This document shows positions 45,611 through 57,199 of a DNA stretch of 64,000 nucleotides, piece after piece. This DNA is from Liquidambar formosana (Eukaryota > Streptophyta > Magnoliopsida > Saxifragales > Altingiaceae). The stretch lies in the NCBI GenBank assembly GCA_039720395.1, contig CM077821.1, positions 39,926,792-39,990,791 on the forward strand, written 5' to 3'. A program made the translations under genes and the position numbers. The notes under the pieces were generated by a model that was not told the DNA's origin, searched no databases, and saw only the letters and a program-made list of their open reading frames with translations. Each line of letters opens with the position of its first letter. Positions within the stretch are counted from its first letter, which is position 1.

Positions 45611-48600
45611 ATGGCTTCCTCTTCCTCTTCCTCTTCTGCTACCCCTTCCTCTGTTTTACCCAATGTCTTTCTCTTCATAACATCACCCATCTTGTTTCCA
45701 TCAAGCTTGATCGCTCAAATTATCTACATTGGAAAAGCCAGCTTCTTCCGATTCTACGCAGTCAAGATCTCTTCAAGTATATTGATAGGTTCATATCCTT
45801 GCTCCCCCTCAATATCATTCAACCTTGACTGATGATTCCTCTCCAGAAAGAACTCTTAATCCTGAGTTTGTTACTTGGGTTCGTATTGATCAAATGCTGC
45901 TCAATTGGTTGAATGCCACACTTACTGAACCTGTTCTTGCCTAAGGTCGTTGGTTTGGTCACTTCTAGAGATGTTTGGCTTCGCCGTTGAACATGCATTT
46001 TCTACCCCTACCGCTGCTCGTGTCCTTAATCTTCGTTATCAACTCCAAAGCATGAAAAAGGGAAATCTCTCTATCAGCTGAATATCTCCAGCGCATTAAA
46101 GGTGTGGCCAATGCCCTTGCTGCCTCTTAACAACCAATCTCAGATGATGATCTCGTATTTCATGCCCTGTCAGGCCTTGGACCTGATTATGAATCCTTTT
46201 GCACTGCCACTACTGTTCGTGCAACCCCTGTTTCCTTTCTTGAGTTGCAATCTTTGCTTCTAAATCAAGAATTACGTCTTGAGCAACACTCTCAAACTAC
46301 CCAGACAACTCTCAATACCACTGCCTTTATTGCCAATTTTAACCGTGGTCGTGGTCGCTCTCGCGATCGTGGAAATAACTATGGCAACTATGGTCGTGGA
46401 AATCGTGGCCGTGGATGCTCAAACACCAACCCTGGTATTCTAGGGTCGACTCCTCCTAATGATCGTCCAACTTGTCAAATCTGTGGGAAGCATGGTCATA
46501 TTGCCCTTCGGTGCTATAGTCGCTTTAATCAAGCCTATCAACCTGATGAGTTACCTTCTGCCTTTGCTGCTATGAATCTCTCCTCTTCTGATCAACAATG
46601 GTTCCCTGATACAGGTGCCACAAATCACATGACATCTAATCTAAACTCTCTTACTACTCGGCATGACTATGAAGGCCCTGATTCTGTCTGTGTTGGGAAT
46701 GGAACCCACCTACCTATCTCTCACACTGGTAATATCACTTTACATACTACTCAATCAACTTTGCCGTTGAAAAATGTCTTGAGAGTTCCTTCTATTACCA
46801 AGAACTTACTTTCAGTAGCTCAACTTACAAAGGATCTGGATTGCTTATTTATTTTTCATTCCCATGGTTTTCTTATTAAGGATCGCAAATCGGGGAGAAT
46901 ACTTCACGCCGGCCCGAGTGAAAATGGGCTCTATCCACTCTCTACTCTTTCATCTAAAGGTGGTTTTGCTTTCTATGGTGCTCGAGTGAGTGGAGACGTA
47001 TGGCATATGCGCCTTGGACATCCTCATCTAGAGATTCTACATTCTCTTGTTTCAAATAAATCCTTATCTATTACTGGTTCTATTAAAAATAAGAGGTTTT
47101 GTCCATGTTGTTTAGCTGGAAAAATGCATAAGTTGCCTTTCTCTTTATCTTTTCATAAGATTGATAGTGCTTTGGAATTACTTTATTCGGATTTATGGGG
47201 TCTGGTTCCCACTACCTCTAATGATGGGTTTCATTATTACTTGATTCTTGTTGATGGCCACTCACGGTTCACTTGGTTTTATCCTTTGCATCAAAAAAGT
47301 GATGCTTTGTCTTGTTTTGAGCATTTTAAACACCTAATGGAAAATCAGTTGTCCACTAAAATCAAGAGTCTACAATCTGATGGGGGTAAAGAATATAACA
47401 ATCGAGCATTTTCCAATTTTTTAAATATTCATGGCATCCTTCATCGTGTCACTTGTCCTCATACACCCCAACAAAATGGAGTTGCCGAACGGAAGCATCG
47501 GCATCTTGTTGAAATGGGCCTCTTTCTTCTTGATCAAGCAAAGATGCCAAAATCATTTTGGGTTGAAGCTTTTTCCACGAGTGTCTATCTTATTAACAGG
47601 TTGCCAAGCAAAACCTTAAAAGGCCAATCACCATATGAAGTTCCTTTTGGAAGATCTCCTGACTATAATTTTCTCAGAACCTTTGGTTGTGCATGTTATC
47701 CATATCTTGTCCCCTATAATCAGGCAAATTACAAGCACGCACTCAACAATGTATCTTTATTGGTTATGCTGCAAATCAGAAAGGCTACAAATGCCTTAAT
47801 CCTTCCTCTAGTCACATTTATACCTCTCGCTATGTGGTTTTTGATGAAACTTATTTTCCCTTTGCAGGTCAGCATGCAGCTCCCACACCTTCTACATCAC
47901 AATCAGTTCTTCTCCATTGGATGTTTCCCGAAGGACAGCCTATAGTTCCTACCACCCCTACACCCACAAATCCTCTTCCCTTGCCTCCATCACCGGTCCC
48001 ACCCCCCTCATTTATTCCACCTGTGTCTCAAAGTTCAGAACCACCTTCCCTACCACCTCTGGCTGTCCAACCTCTTACCGACCCTATCCCTTCTATGCCC
48101 CACCAAGTATCCATTCACCCCATGATCACTAGACTGAAAGATGGAATTCAAAAACCTAAAGTCCTACTTGCTACCAAACATCCGCTCCCTACTTGCCTCA
48201 CTTCTATGTTAGCTTTACTACCCAACCTGACCCTACCTCTTACACAGCTGCTGCAAAGTACTCTCATTGGAAGCAAGTCATGGTTGAGGAATTTAACGCT
48301 CTTCTAAAAAATGTTACTTGGTCTCTTGTTCCTCCTCAAACTCACATGAATATCCTTAGCTGTAAATGGGTGTTTCAGACTAAACGGAAAGCTGATGGAT
48401 CTATTGAGCGCTATAAAGCACGTCTTGTTGCAAAGGGCTTTTACCAGCAACCCGGTGTTGACTTTGAGGAAACCTTTAGCCCTGTCATTAAAGCCCCACA
48501 ATTCGTTTAGTCTTATCTCTTGCTTGCAGTTTTAGATGGCCTCTACATCAACTTGATGTCTGCAATGCCTTTCTCCATGGAGATCTCCATGAGAATGTTT

Positions 48601-49772
48601 TTATGCAACAACCTATGGGCTTCATTGATCCAAATCGCCCTAGTTATGTCTGTCACTTGCATAAAGCTCTTTATAGACTGAAACAAGCTCCTCAAGCCTG
48701 GTTTCATCGTTTCAGTTCCACTTTACTTGAACTTGGTTTCTCTAGCAGTCTGTGTAATTCATCTTTATTTGTCCGACATTGTCTATTGGGCTCTATTTTT
48801 CTACTCGTCTATGTTGATGATATCATACTCACTGGAAGTGATCATGCAGGAATTTCATCTACAATCCATCACCTCTCCACTTCTTTTGACATGAAGGATT
48901 TGGGTTTGCTACAATTTTTTCTTGGCATGGAAGTGATTCGGACTTCTTCCTCCATCACTCTAACTCAAAAGAAGTATGCTCTGGACCTTCTCAATCGGAC
49001 TAATATGCTTGGTGCAAAACCAGCCCCCATTCCAGTTGCTAGTGGTGCTAAACTGTCTAAACTTGATGGTGATCCTTACCAGACCCTACACACTATCGGC
49101 AGATTGTGGGTGCACTTCAATTTCTTATAATTACTTGCCCAGACCTCTCCTATGCTGTGAATAAAGTTTGTCTCTTCATGCAAAATCCTACAACTACACA
49201 CTTTGATGCAGTTAAGCGTATACTCCGATATATCAAAGGCACCCTTCATTTTGGACTACAATTTCATTCTGTCAAAAATTTTGATATCATAGCCTATTCA
49301 GATGCAGATTGGGCTGGTTCTCGTGATGATCGGTGCTCCACCTCAGGAAATTGTGTCTATCTTGGACCAAATCTGATTACTTGGTATTCTAAAAAGCAAC
49401 CCACTATTGCCAGATCCAGTACCGAGGCATAATATTGTGCCTTGGCTGCTTACACAGCTGATCTTTGTTGGATTCAGCACCTTCTTCGGGATCTTGGCGT
49501 TCCTTTATTGAAGCCTCCAAAATAACTTTGTGATAACATTAGCGCAACCTATTTGGTAGCCAATCCGATCTTACATGGCCGAACAAAACATATGGAAATT
49601 GATTATCATTTTGTAAGAGAAAGAGTCGCGTGGGGAGCTTTGACAGTTCAATACATCTCTACTCATGATAAACTTGCTGATGCTTTTACTAAAGGTCTCA
49701 CGACTCGAATGTTTCAGCACGCTCGTTCCAATCTCAATGTTGTGTCCACCCCACTTGAGATTGAGAGAGGGT
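45611..49772 (+). pseudogene. Copia gag-pol polyprotein, disrupted
   Basis: The gag start ATGGCTTCCTCTTCC (45611) shifts frame near 45670 and meets stops around 45830 and 45942. A long frame (46245-47945) holds the zinc knuckle CQICGKHGHIALRC and the protease DTGATNH motif. It also holds the pre-integrase HMRLGHP and the integrase DDE residues (SDLWG, QSDGGKEY, NGVAERKHR). A frameshift near 47745 moves the remainder to other frames. The reverse transcriptase pieces are 48193-48510 (ending in a stop/frame break near 48508) and 48603-49130, with KALYRLKQAPQAW and the catalytic YVDD box. RNase H follows (YSDADWAGSRDDR), with a stop at 49430 (TEA-stop before YCALA) and another at 49522, before CDN. 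At least six lesions. Confidence 0.88.
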
Positions 49773-50013
49773 GATAGCCATGTGAAGATCTGATCTCCTT
49801 ATATTTGGAATCTCCACATATTCCTCTCCTGATTGATAGCCTGTATATTTGTAGATTGGTAATTGATAGTCAATCTTGCTGATTGACAATCATTAATCGT
49901 TGATTGATGCTCTCCCATATTTGTAAAGATCTCAACATTGTAGCTCTGACTTGTTTATCTATAAATATAGAATATGCAACCCATATTGGGTATGCAAAGC
50001 TCATCAAATTACA
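49772..50013 (+). repeat. 3' LTR of the Copia element
   Basis: 242 bp, same ends as the left LTR. One extra A after TGATAGCC and six substitutions distinguish the two. Confidence 0.92.
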
Positions 50014-50018
50014 ATGGC

Positions 50019-51120
50019 GAACGCCTTCAGCGCGAAGGTGTTCTACAATGAGAAGGTTGTATCAAGGGAAGAAAAAAAGGAAAAGAAAAAAGAGAAAAAA
50101 AAAGACAAAAAAAAGAGGTGTCCTGTGGATAAGGGAAAGGGTGAGGGAATTATTGGGAAAAGAGGGAGAAAGTGGATGGTGGGGCCCACTTTCTCATTAA
50201 CAATAAGTAAACTAGTAAAATTTTACTATTTCATAAGCAAATAGTAAATTAGTAAAATTTTCCTACTTCATTTACTATTGTGAACACAATAATAAATAGT
50301 AAAATTTTACGATTTCAATATTTTTGCTAATTACATATTCAACATGGATCTTGTTTCGAAGATGCTAACGAGTAAAGTTCAAAAATATAATATTTTTTTT
50401 TGGAAAACAATGTTTATATTGCAAGCTATGACTTTTTAAAAACTGAAATACTAAAAAACCAAATTAGTTACATAGGGGGTCCTTAATAACAAAATATGAG
50501 TGCATATAATAACAATAAGGATAAACCAAGGATGTTCAATAAAAATGAGACTAATTGCTAAATAAGTCTCACTTGTATTGATTAGTTGAGTTAAAAAATT
50601 CTTACCTGACTAATTGCTAATATTTTATTTAATTATGAATTAATCGCCCATTTCCCCTTTACTAGATATAGTATTTTTAAATAATATTAGTTATACAAAA
50701 TAATAAATACATAAAGCTTTTATATTTTTTTATAAAAGATAAAGTTAAAAATTCAAAAGTACATTTTTTTATATATTTTATTTATTATAATTATAATCAA
50801 AATTGTCAATGAAAGATTAAAAACTCTTTAGATATACATTATAATTTTTTTTCTTCATAAAATGGAATATTTAAAGAGTTTATATTATATATATTATCAT
50901 GCAACTTGATAGTTGCTCTAGGAAAAAGAATTTGAGTAAGAATCTCACTTTAATTTGTTAAGAGTTTGAGTTAAAATCTAACTTTTATTTGTTATCAAAT
51001 GATAAAAATGTTTACTATGTGTTTCAATTAAAAGAAAGGTAGATATGCATTTTTTTTTTTAAAATAAGGGTATATTGGTTGTTTAAAAGTTTTTCTAAAA
51101 TTCAACATTTTATAGATAGT
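50019..51120. other. AT-rich flank with a minus-strand Helitron 5' end
   Basis: Downstream of the Copia target site a short GC-rich piece starts GAACGCCTTCAGCGCGAAGG. Then comes a purine run (50065-50120) and a cluster of AGTAAAATTTTACT palindromes (50210-50310). At 51125, on the minus strand, TCTATACTATCTATAAAATG plus GTATATTGG marks the first Helitron family's 5' end; its 3' end was not located. Confidence 0.45.
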
Positions 51121-51173
51121 ATAGATATAGATTTATTTGTTTTTGGGATAAGTAGATTTTAAGCTGCTTGAAA

Positions 51174-51421
51174 CTTGAAAGCACAACCAACGAGAGTTGG
51201 TCTGGCGGCAAAAGGGTGAGCTGTAAACTCAGACATCCCGGGTTCGAAACCAGTGAATCTCTCTTGGCCAGCCACCAATTAGGGCTATTAGCCTGAACGT
51301 TAAACGACCTCATAGGGCGGTGGCCCCGCGTGGGGAGCAGGGATTAGTCGGATTCTGACAATTCGGACACCTTTTTGCTTGGCCAAAAAAAAAAAAAAAA
51401 AAAAAAAAACCTTGAAAGCAC
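51174..51421 (+). mobile_element. tRNA-derived SINE with poly-A tail and 11-bp TSD
   Basis: CTTGAAAGCAC flanks both sides (51174-51184 and 51411-51421). The head has box A-like TGGTCTGGCGGCAAAAGGGT and box B GGTTCGAAACC. The body runs about 226 bp to a 24-nt poly-A (51386-51409). Well preserved and probably young. Confidence 0.88.
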
Positions 51422-51430
51422 CAGCAGGAT

Positions 51431-52797
51431 GGATTGGGATTTGGTGCATTTTCTCCCTTTAACTGCCCCATGCAGTTACGGTTGGAAGGCGGACACGTGG
51501 CAAGTCAAGAAACGGACGGCGGATCTCGCTTTGGGTTGAACCACCTACCCCCCCCCCCCCAACGGCGTTTGCCGTTTAACTGCAAAAAAAATGGCTGAAA
51601 TGGCAGCGTTTTTGGGGATGCCTTTCGGGGTCAAAACCAGAGGCGTTTCAATTTCTTTTCATTCACTCTTTCTCCTCTCTTCCCTCCCTCCATTCCACTC
51701 CATCCCCCCTCCCTCCGCCGCGCCTTCCTCGTCGAACTCAGATCTGGGTGTCGGGTCACCCCCATTTCCCCCACCACCGGCCCGCCGTTGCGAGATCCAC
51801 CACCGGCCGCCGCCGCTGCTGTCCCCTCCGCTGCTGCCGCTGCCGCTGCCCCGTCCACTGCCGCCGCTATCGCTGCTTCCCCCTTGCTGCCCCTGCTGCC
51901 GCTGCTCCTTCCTCGGCGAACCCGGGTATGTTCTTTATTTATTTTATTTTATTTTATGTGTAAACTGTGAAATTTCAAGTTTCAACTACATAGGACGATG
52001 GGTAAACTGGTTTTTTTTTGGAGAAATTTCGAGCTCTTCACTACAGATTCTCACAAGTGTACATAACTTTTTTCTAGTTTTAACTTTTTTCGAGCTCTGC
52101 GTGTGTGTGTTCTTGGGTCCCAGATAAAAAAATCTCTCAGACTCAAGATTGTGGTTTCTTTTCTTCGTAATTTAACATTTCCTACCTTTTCTCAACAGCC
52201 AGACAGAGCTTTTTGGGTTTTAAAGCTCTTTGTTTTTTTCTTTCGTATATAGTTTATATTAATTTTCCAACAACAAATGAAATAGCTGTACTGGAATTCT
52301 GTGTTAGACTGTTAGCTTATTCGACGCCGAATGGTTGTGTTAGATTTAGTAGATTGTGTCCTCCTGTTCTAATTGATGAAAAATTTTAAACCTCAAAATA
52401 TCCAATTTCTTTTTTCCTCTCCGACCTTTTCTCAATAACCAAACAGATTTTGGGGTTTGACGCTTCTTCCTTAAATTTTTTTTTCCTCTGTGTCTAAAGT
52501 TTCAACGACAGATGAAATAGCTGGAGTGAATCTATTGATTTTATGTGTTTTCATTGACTTGGTTTTTGCAGAAAAATTGGGTTTTGGGAAGGGCATCACA
52601 GAAGTAATGAGGCATCCCCAAAAACGCTGCCGTTTCAGCCATATTTTATGCAGTTAAACGACAAACGGCCGTTAGGGGGGTAAGTGCTTCACCCCAAGGC
52701 GAGATCAGCCGTCCGTTTCTTGGCTTGCCACGTGTCCGCCATCCAACCGTAACTGCATGGTGCAGTTAAAGGGAGGAAATGCACCAAATCCAAATCC
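51431..52797. mobile_element. MULE with about 190-bp TIRs carrying a captured gene fragment (Pack-MULE)
   Basis: Inverted repeats 51431-51623 and 52610-52797 start GGATTxGGATTTGGTGCATTT and include GGCGGACACGTGGCAAG and GGCAGCGTTTTTGGGGATGCC. Long TIRs without transposase fit a Mutator-like element. The interior has a very GC-rich CCGCCGCTG-type stretch (51700-51920) ending at a GT donor (51926), then AT-rich sequence to a TTTTTGCAG acceptor at 52571. This looks like a copied host exon-intron-exon piece. A clear 9-bp target duplication was not found. The SINE abuts the left TIR. Confidence 0.75.
51591..52127 (+). CDS. Hypothetical chimeric ORF starting in the MULE TIR
   Basis: The ATG lies in the left TIR (MAEMAAFLGMPFG). 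The frame runs through the captured GC-rich exon as a Ser/Pro-rich stretch (PPSAAPSSSNSD, many P and L) and then into the intron-like part. If spliced at 51926 the true product would end differently. No domain recognised; expression is uncertain. The right TIR carries an equivalent ATG on the other strand. Confidence 0.25.
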   Translation: MAEMAAFLGMPFGVKTRGVSISFHSLFLLSSLPPFHSIPPPSAAPSSSNSDLGVGSPPFPPPPARRCEIHHRPPPLLSPPLLPLPLPRPLPPLSLLPPCCPCCRCSFLGEPGYVLYLFYFILCVNCEISSFNYIGRWVNWFFFGEISSSSLQILTSVHNFFLVLTFFELCVCVFLGPR

Positions 52798-52991
52798 GCG
52801 GCTAATAACCTAAACAGGCAGAAGGGGAAGATGTGGGAGCTAGTTGGACATCAGGCTGGTCCTTTTCCCTCTCATCCGCAAAAGGCCCAAAACTCCCATA
52901 GCCACCATACTTCCTCAAAGCTCCGGCAAAACCAACACATGCTAGGCTTAAAACAATCAACCAGCAATGCATACACGGTCCCTTCCTTCTT

Positions 52992-54616
52992 ATGAATTTA
53001 ATCAGCCAGTTCTCATCACACCTCAAAGCCTGCAAAACCATCCTACACCTCGAACAGGTGCACGCCCACATCATCCGCCAAGGTTTAGAACAAGACCACT
53101 TCATCATCACCCAGTTCATTTGCCTCTGCAACTCTCTCACCAACCTCCCTTACGCCACAAGCGTTTTCAACCGTGTCTACACCCCCAGCATTTACCTGTG
53201 GAACTCTGTCATCAAAGGGTATTGTGAAAGCTCATCTTTTCTCGACACTGTTTCCGTTTTTGTTCGCATGAAGCGGTCCGAAATCGTGCCTGATAAGTAT
53301 ACGTATCCGTCCTTGATTAAGGCATGTTCGAATGGCGGTAAGATAAGGGAAGGTGTGGTGATTCATGGGTCGGCTGTGAGGTGTGGGGTTAGACGAGGAC
53401 GTGTTTGTGAGGACGAGTTTGATTGATTTGTACGGGAAGTGTAAGGAGATCGGGTGTGCTCGCAAGCTTTTTGATGGGATGTCTGTGAGAAATGTGGTTT
53501 CTTGGACAGCTATGATTGTTGGGTATGTGAGTATGGGGGATTTGGTTGAAGCGAAGAGGCTATTCGGTGAAATGCCGCAGAGGAATATAGCATCGTGGAA
53601 TACGATGATTACTGGGTATGTGAGATTTGGGGATTTGATGGCTGCTAGGAGAGTATTTGATGAAATGCCTGAGAAGAACGTGGTTTCTTTCACGTCGACG
53701 ATTGATGGGTACGCAAAGGCAGGTGACATGGCATCGGCGAGGCATTTGTTTGAGCAGTCCCCAGATAGAGATATTGTTGCCTGGACGGCGTTGATAACGG
53801 GTTATGTGCAGAATGGTCAGCCTCGTGAGGCTGTGAATATTTTTGAGGAAATGAGTGCGAGAAATGTTAAGCCTGATGAATTTATCATGGTGAGCTTAAT
53901 GTCCGCTTGTTCTCAACTGGGTAATTTGGACATGGCTAAATTTGTTGATTCTTATGTGAGCCGCAGTGCGCATTGATCTTCGCCGAGCTCATGTTGCCGC
54001 AGCTCTGGTAGACATGAATGCAAAGTGTGGGAATATGGAAAGAGCGACAAAGCTGTTTGAAGAGATGCCTAAGCGGGACATAATTTCGTATTGTTCAATG
54101 ATACAAGGTCTATCAATTCATGGGCATGGGGCTCAGGCTGTTGGCTTATTTGCCAGGATGCTAAACGAAGGGCTGACTCCGGATGATGTGGCCTTTACGG
54201 TCATCCTGATAGCTTGTAGCCGTGCAGGGCTTGTTGAGGAGGGTTGTCATTACTTTGATTGCATGAGACATCAGTACTCTATAGTTCCTTCTCCTGATCA
54301 TTATGCCTGTATGGTTGATCTCCTCGGCCGATCTGGACGGCTTAAAGCAGCTTATGAGCTTATAAAATCAATGCCTGTAGAGCCTCACGCTTGTGCCTGG
54401 GGTGCACTTCTTGGGGCTTGTAAGCTACATTGTGATATTGAACTAGGAGAGCTGGTTGCAGGTCGACTTTTTGAGCTTGAGCCCCAAAATGCTGGTAATT
54501 ATGTATTGTTGTCTAATATATATGCAGCAGCCGATCGGTGGTTGGATGTTTCTCTTGTAAGGTATAAAATGAAGGAGAGGGGAATCAGAAAGATACCTGG
54601 TTGCAGTTGGATATAG
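52992..54616 (+). pseudogene. Pentatricopeptide repeat (PPR, PLS/E type) gene with two frameshifts
   Basis: Intronless. Three overlapping frames together give one PPR protein of about 540 residues, close to At5g37570-type members. The N-terminus has KACKTILHLEQVHAHIIRQG. The repeats show pairs such as VVSWTAMIVGYV, IASWNTMITGYV and VVSFTSTIDGYA. The C-terminus has the E motif (PHACAWGALLGAC, NYVLLSNIYAAADRW) and ends at GIRKIPGCSWI, with no DYW domain. Frame breaks: at a GGGG run (53385-53388), where one extra G breaks AVRCG/LDEDVF, and near 53965-53972 (SRSA/IDLRR). Everything else is conserved, so either inactivation is very recent or these are assembly indels. PPR proteins bind organellar RNA for editing or processing. 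Confidence 0.88.
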
Positions 54617-54764
54617 ATTATAAGCTGATTTTGAGAAGTTAAAACTTAGTCTTGCCAGCAAGCTTTTAGTTTGGAAAGGGACGGATTTTGATAACCGGAA
54701 TTCCTTTCATACCTTTCTTGATTCTTTATCATTGTAATTGATTTTCTTTTCCTTTTTTCCATTT

Positions 54765-54882
54765 TTTGGTTGGGGATGGGGGGTCTCTTTGTATACCTCG
54801 CGTGCACAGGGGGCTTTTGGCACTTTCTTTTTGGGATTTTATAAAGTCTTCACTTGATCCAAAAAGAAAAAAAAAAAAAAAG
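54765..54882 (+). mobile_element. Probable LINE 3' end just downstream of the PPR gene
   Basis: CTCTTTGTATACCTCGCGTG, then GGGGGCTTTTGGCAC, TTTTATAAAGTCTTC, TGATCC and a poly-A (54867-54881) match the usual tail of plant non-LTR elements. It could also act as the PPR gene's 3' end. Confidence 0.4.
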
Positions 54883-57199
54883 AAGCTGAGTCTGGTGGCA
54901 TCTACCTTTTTATAGTACCATGATTCTGAAGTTTATAAGGGCATCATGACTGCGAACTTGTCACTTCAAATTAGTGCATGGCAGAGTGATATTGGGACTC
55001 TTAGACTGGGAAGACTAAAACCCAAAATCCGGAAATCATTTTGGGAGTCATTTCAGAGGTGAGATTCTAAATGTGTTTCATGTGCAGGGAAATCTTCTCA
55101 ACTTAAGTGGTCTACTTGTGTGTCATACTGGCAGCAAAAAATTGTGGCTGCCATCAAATTTTTTTTTTTGGGTGAACTTACATAATTTTCTCGAACTTAT
55201 CTGGTCATTTGTACGTTGTCATTTTTTAAAGGAAAAAATTTAACAATTCTTGAATACCCAGTAGGGAGTGCTTGTTGATTTATTCCAGAAATAGTCAATA
55301 GGAATGGCTTACTGCAACCCACAGGCCCCACACAACATGCAATGAAGATTATATTGTTGGATACTGAACCATTGTTTCTGAATTGCCTTAAAATCTAACT
55401 TTTACGTGCTCTGCTTTATATAAATCAAGATTTTTAGATGGAATATTGGTACTGGATTTCCTCTTTCACATTTTTATTCATTAATTAAGAAGTGCGGTTT
55501 CTATCTAAAAAAATATTATTGCCTGTTGCATTTGGGAATCCATCAGTTTGCTTTTCGGAGATCATCTTAGCCAGGGACAGTTTATTAGATTTTAAAACTG
55601 AATTTTCTTTTTCCTTTTTGGAATCTTTATTACATGGCATTGGGTTCATGTTATTTTTATTTTTGTTTTGTTGTTGTTGTCCGCACGTGCTGCGCGCATG
55701 TGTTCTAATTTGGTCACAATATTTTGACTGTCTCAACTCAACCCTAGTTTTCTTGAGTAGTTACTGTACGTAACTTCTTTGCATAGCTAGTAATTCTCTT
55801 CTGAAAAGTACATCATTGGTGAACAATTTTGTAGTGGGGATCTTTTGTAAAATTCTTTTCATTCTCTTATATGTTGTTTCTTATATGGAGTCTTTTGCAG
55901 CTCTACTAATATCTGTTAAGTGTTTTCACAAATATCAGTTTAATGGTTTGGCAATTTGACTGGTTCCTCTCTGTTCTCTAGGAAAGCTTTAGAGAGAGCT
56001 GTGTAACCCAAACAATGTTGGAATCATTGTTGTCTGCTCGATGTTTTTCTTATGCACATGCTGGGTTGGGGAAATTTTAATTTATGAGATTGCTAAATTC
56101 TCACAGACGACACAGACATACACCAGAGACATTTTCAGCATTGTTTTGGTTGGTGAGGGAGCGTCTGAAAACCACATGGAATTGGAACCATTCCTTGATA
56201 TTTATTTATTTTTCTTGTTCACCCACCATAGCTATGAAAATGGATGTTCTTATTTATTCATTTTAAGCAGTCAGTGATGTCATTTTTTCTATTCCTATTG
56301 ATGCTAACAGATTACTTTTATATTTTGTATTGGGGTGTACAGAAGGAAGTAACAGATACAGATTTTACGACTTACCAGTTGTGGAAGAAGATTGAATTTA
56401 GTGGGTTGGGGTTTATATTGAGCTAATAGTGACGTGGAGCAGCTGATAGTAGGAGTTCCTGAAAGGTAGCAAGGATACAAAATTGCATTCAGAAAATTGA
56501 ACAGCAGTTATGATTAACCCATCACTGTGAGTGGATTAATTCTGCATTTAGTTCTGCTTTAAATTAAGAGATGAAATCTTTCATTAAACTGAGTTTGAAA
56601 TCAACTGGGACAGCAGAAGATATTGGAAGACAATGGCTTCATGCTCAACGATTTTTCTACTGCCTTAATGCTCTGGATCCTTGGTAGATGTTTGTGAACC
56701 AATCTGAATCTGGGGCTGAGGTAAAATCTAGACACCCCAGCACTTAATGTAACAGTTGCTTCCTTACCAGGTTGCATCAAAACTATGTATTATGTTGAGG
56801 AAGGAAGAAGAAAACCATATCTTTATAGAATCACAACTTCCATAGTACCAGCTGGTTTGAAATAAAGATAGTTCTCTAGGACGCTTCATGTTTCCTTTAG
56901 TATGAACTCCAATTGTTTAATCAACCTTTGAGTTCAACATCTTATACTCTACTGATTTATTACTGTTATAAAGGAGTTTACATCTTATACCCTAGATCAG
57001 TTGGCAGCCATTCTTGCCAAAGATGATGCTCACTTTATTTGAGCTGATTCCATTGTTTTTTTTTTTATTTTTTAATTTTTATAAATATCTCCAGGTAAAA
57101 GAACATATTTTCTATGTGCTTAGTGACATGATAATAGCCACACTTCATCTTTCTTTTTTTCCAAATTTATACTGACTAAGTGGAAATGAACCCAGGTTC
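54883..57199. other. No supported gene
   Basis: Moderately AT-rich sequence with poly-T runs (55158-55169 and 57056-57066). Several short open frames lack domain features. Part may be 3' sequence of the ILR1-like locus. Confidence 0.45.

Larger units (their letters stand above)
45300..50013 (+). mobile_element. Ty1/Copia LTR retrotransposon, complete length, mutated
   Basis: LTRs 45300-45540 and 49772-50013 start TGATAGCC and end AAATTACA. They differ at about six substitutions and one 1-nt indel. ATGGC flanks both ends (45295-45299 and 50014-50018). The primer site TGGTATCAGAGC (initiator Met) is at 45541. The polypurine tract GAGATTGAGAGAGGG precedes the right LTR. The internal order is gag, protease, integrase, reverse transcriptase, RNase H, which defines Copia. 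The LTR similarity (about 97%) implies a fairly recent insertion, yet the coding region has several stops and frameshifts, so it can move only with helper proteins. Confidence 0.93.

Noticed and set aside
50210..50310. AGTAAAATTTTACT palindromes with CTAG as a Helitron 3' end
   Set aside because: The palindrome has no loop or spacer in the usual place and does not match the families whose 5' ends are present.
51195..51260. tRNA gene
   Set aside because: Has A and B boxes but no cloverleaf acceptor stem; poly-A tail and target duplication show a SINE.
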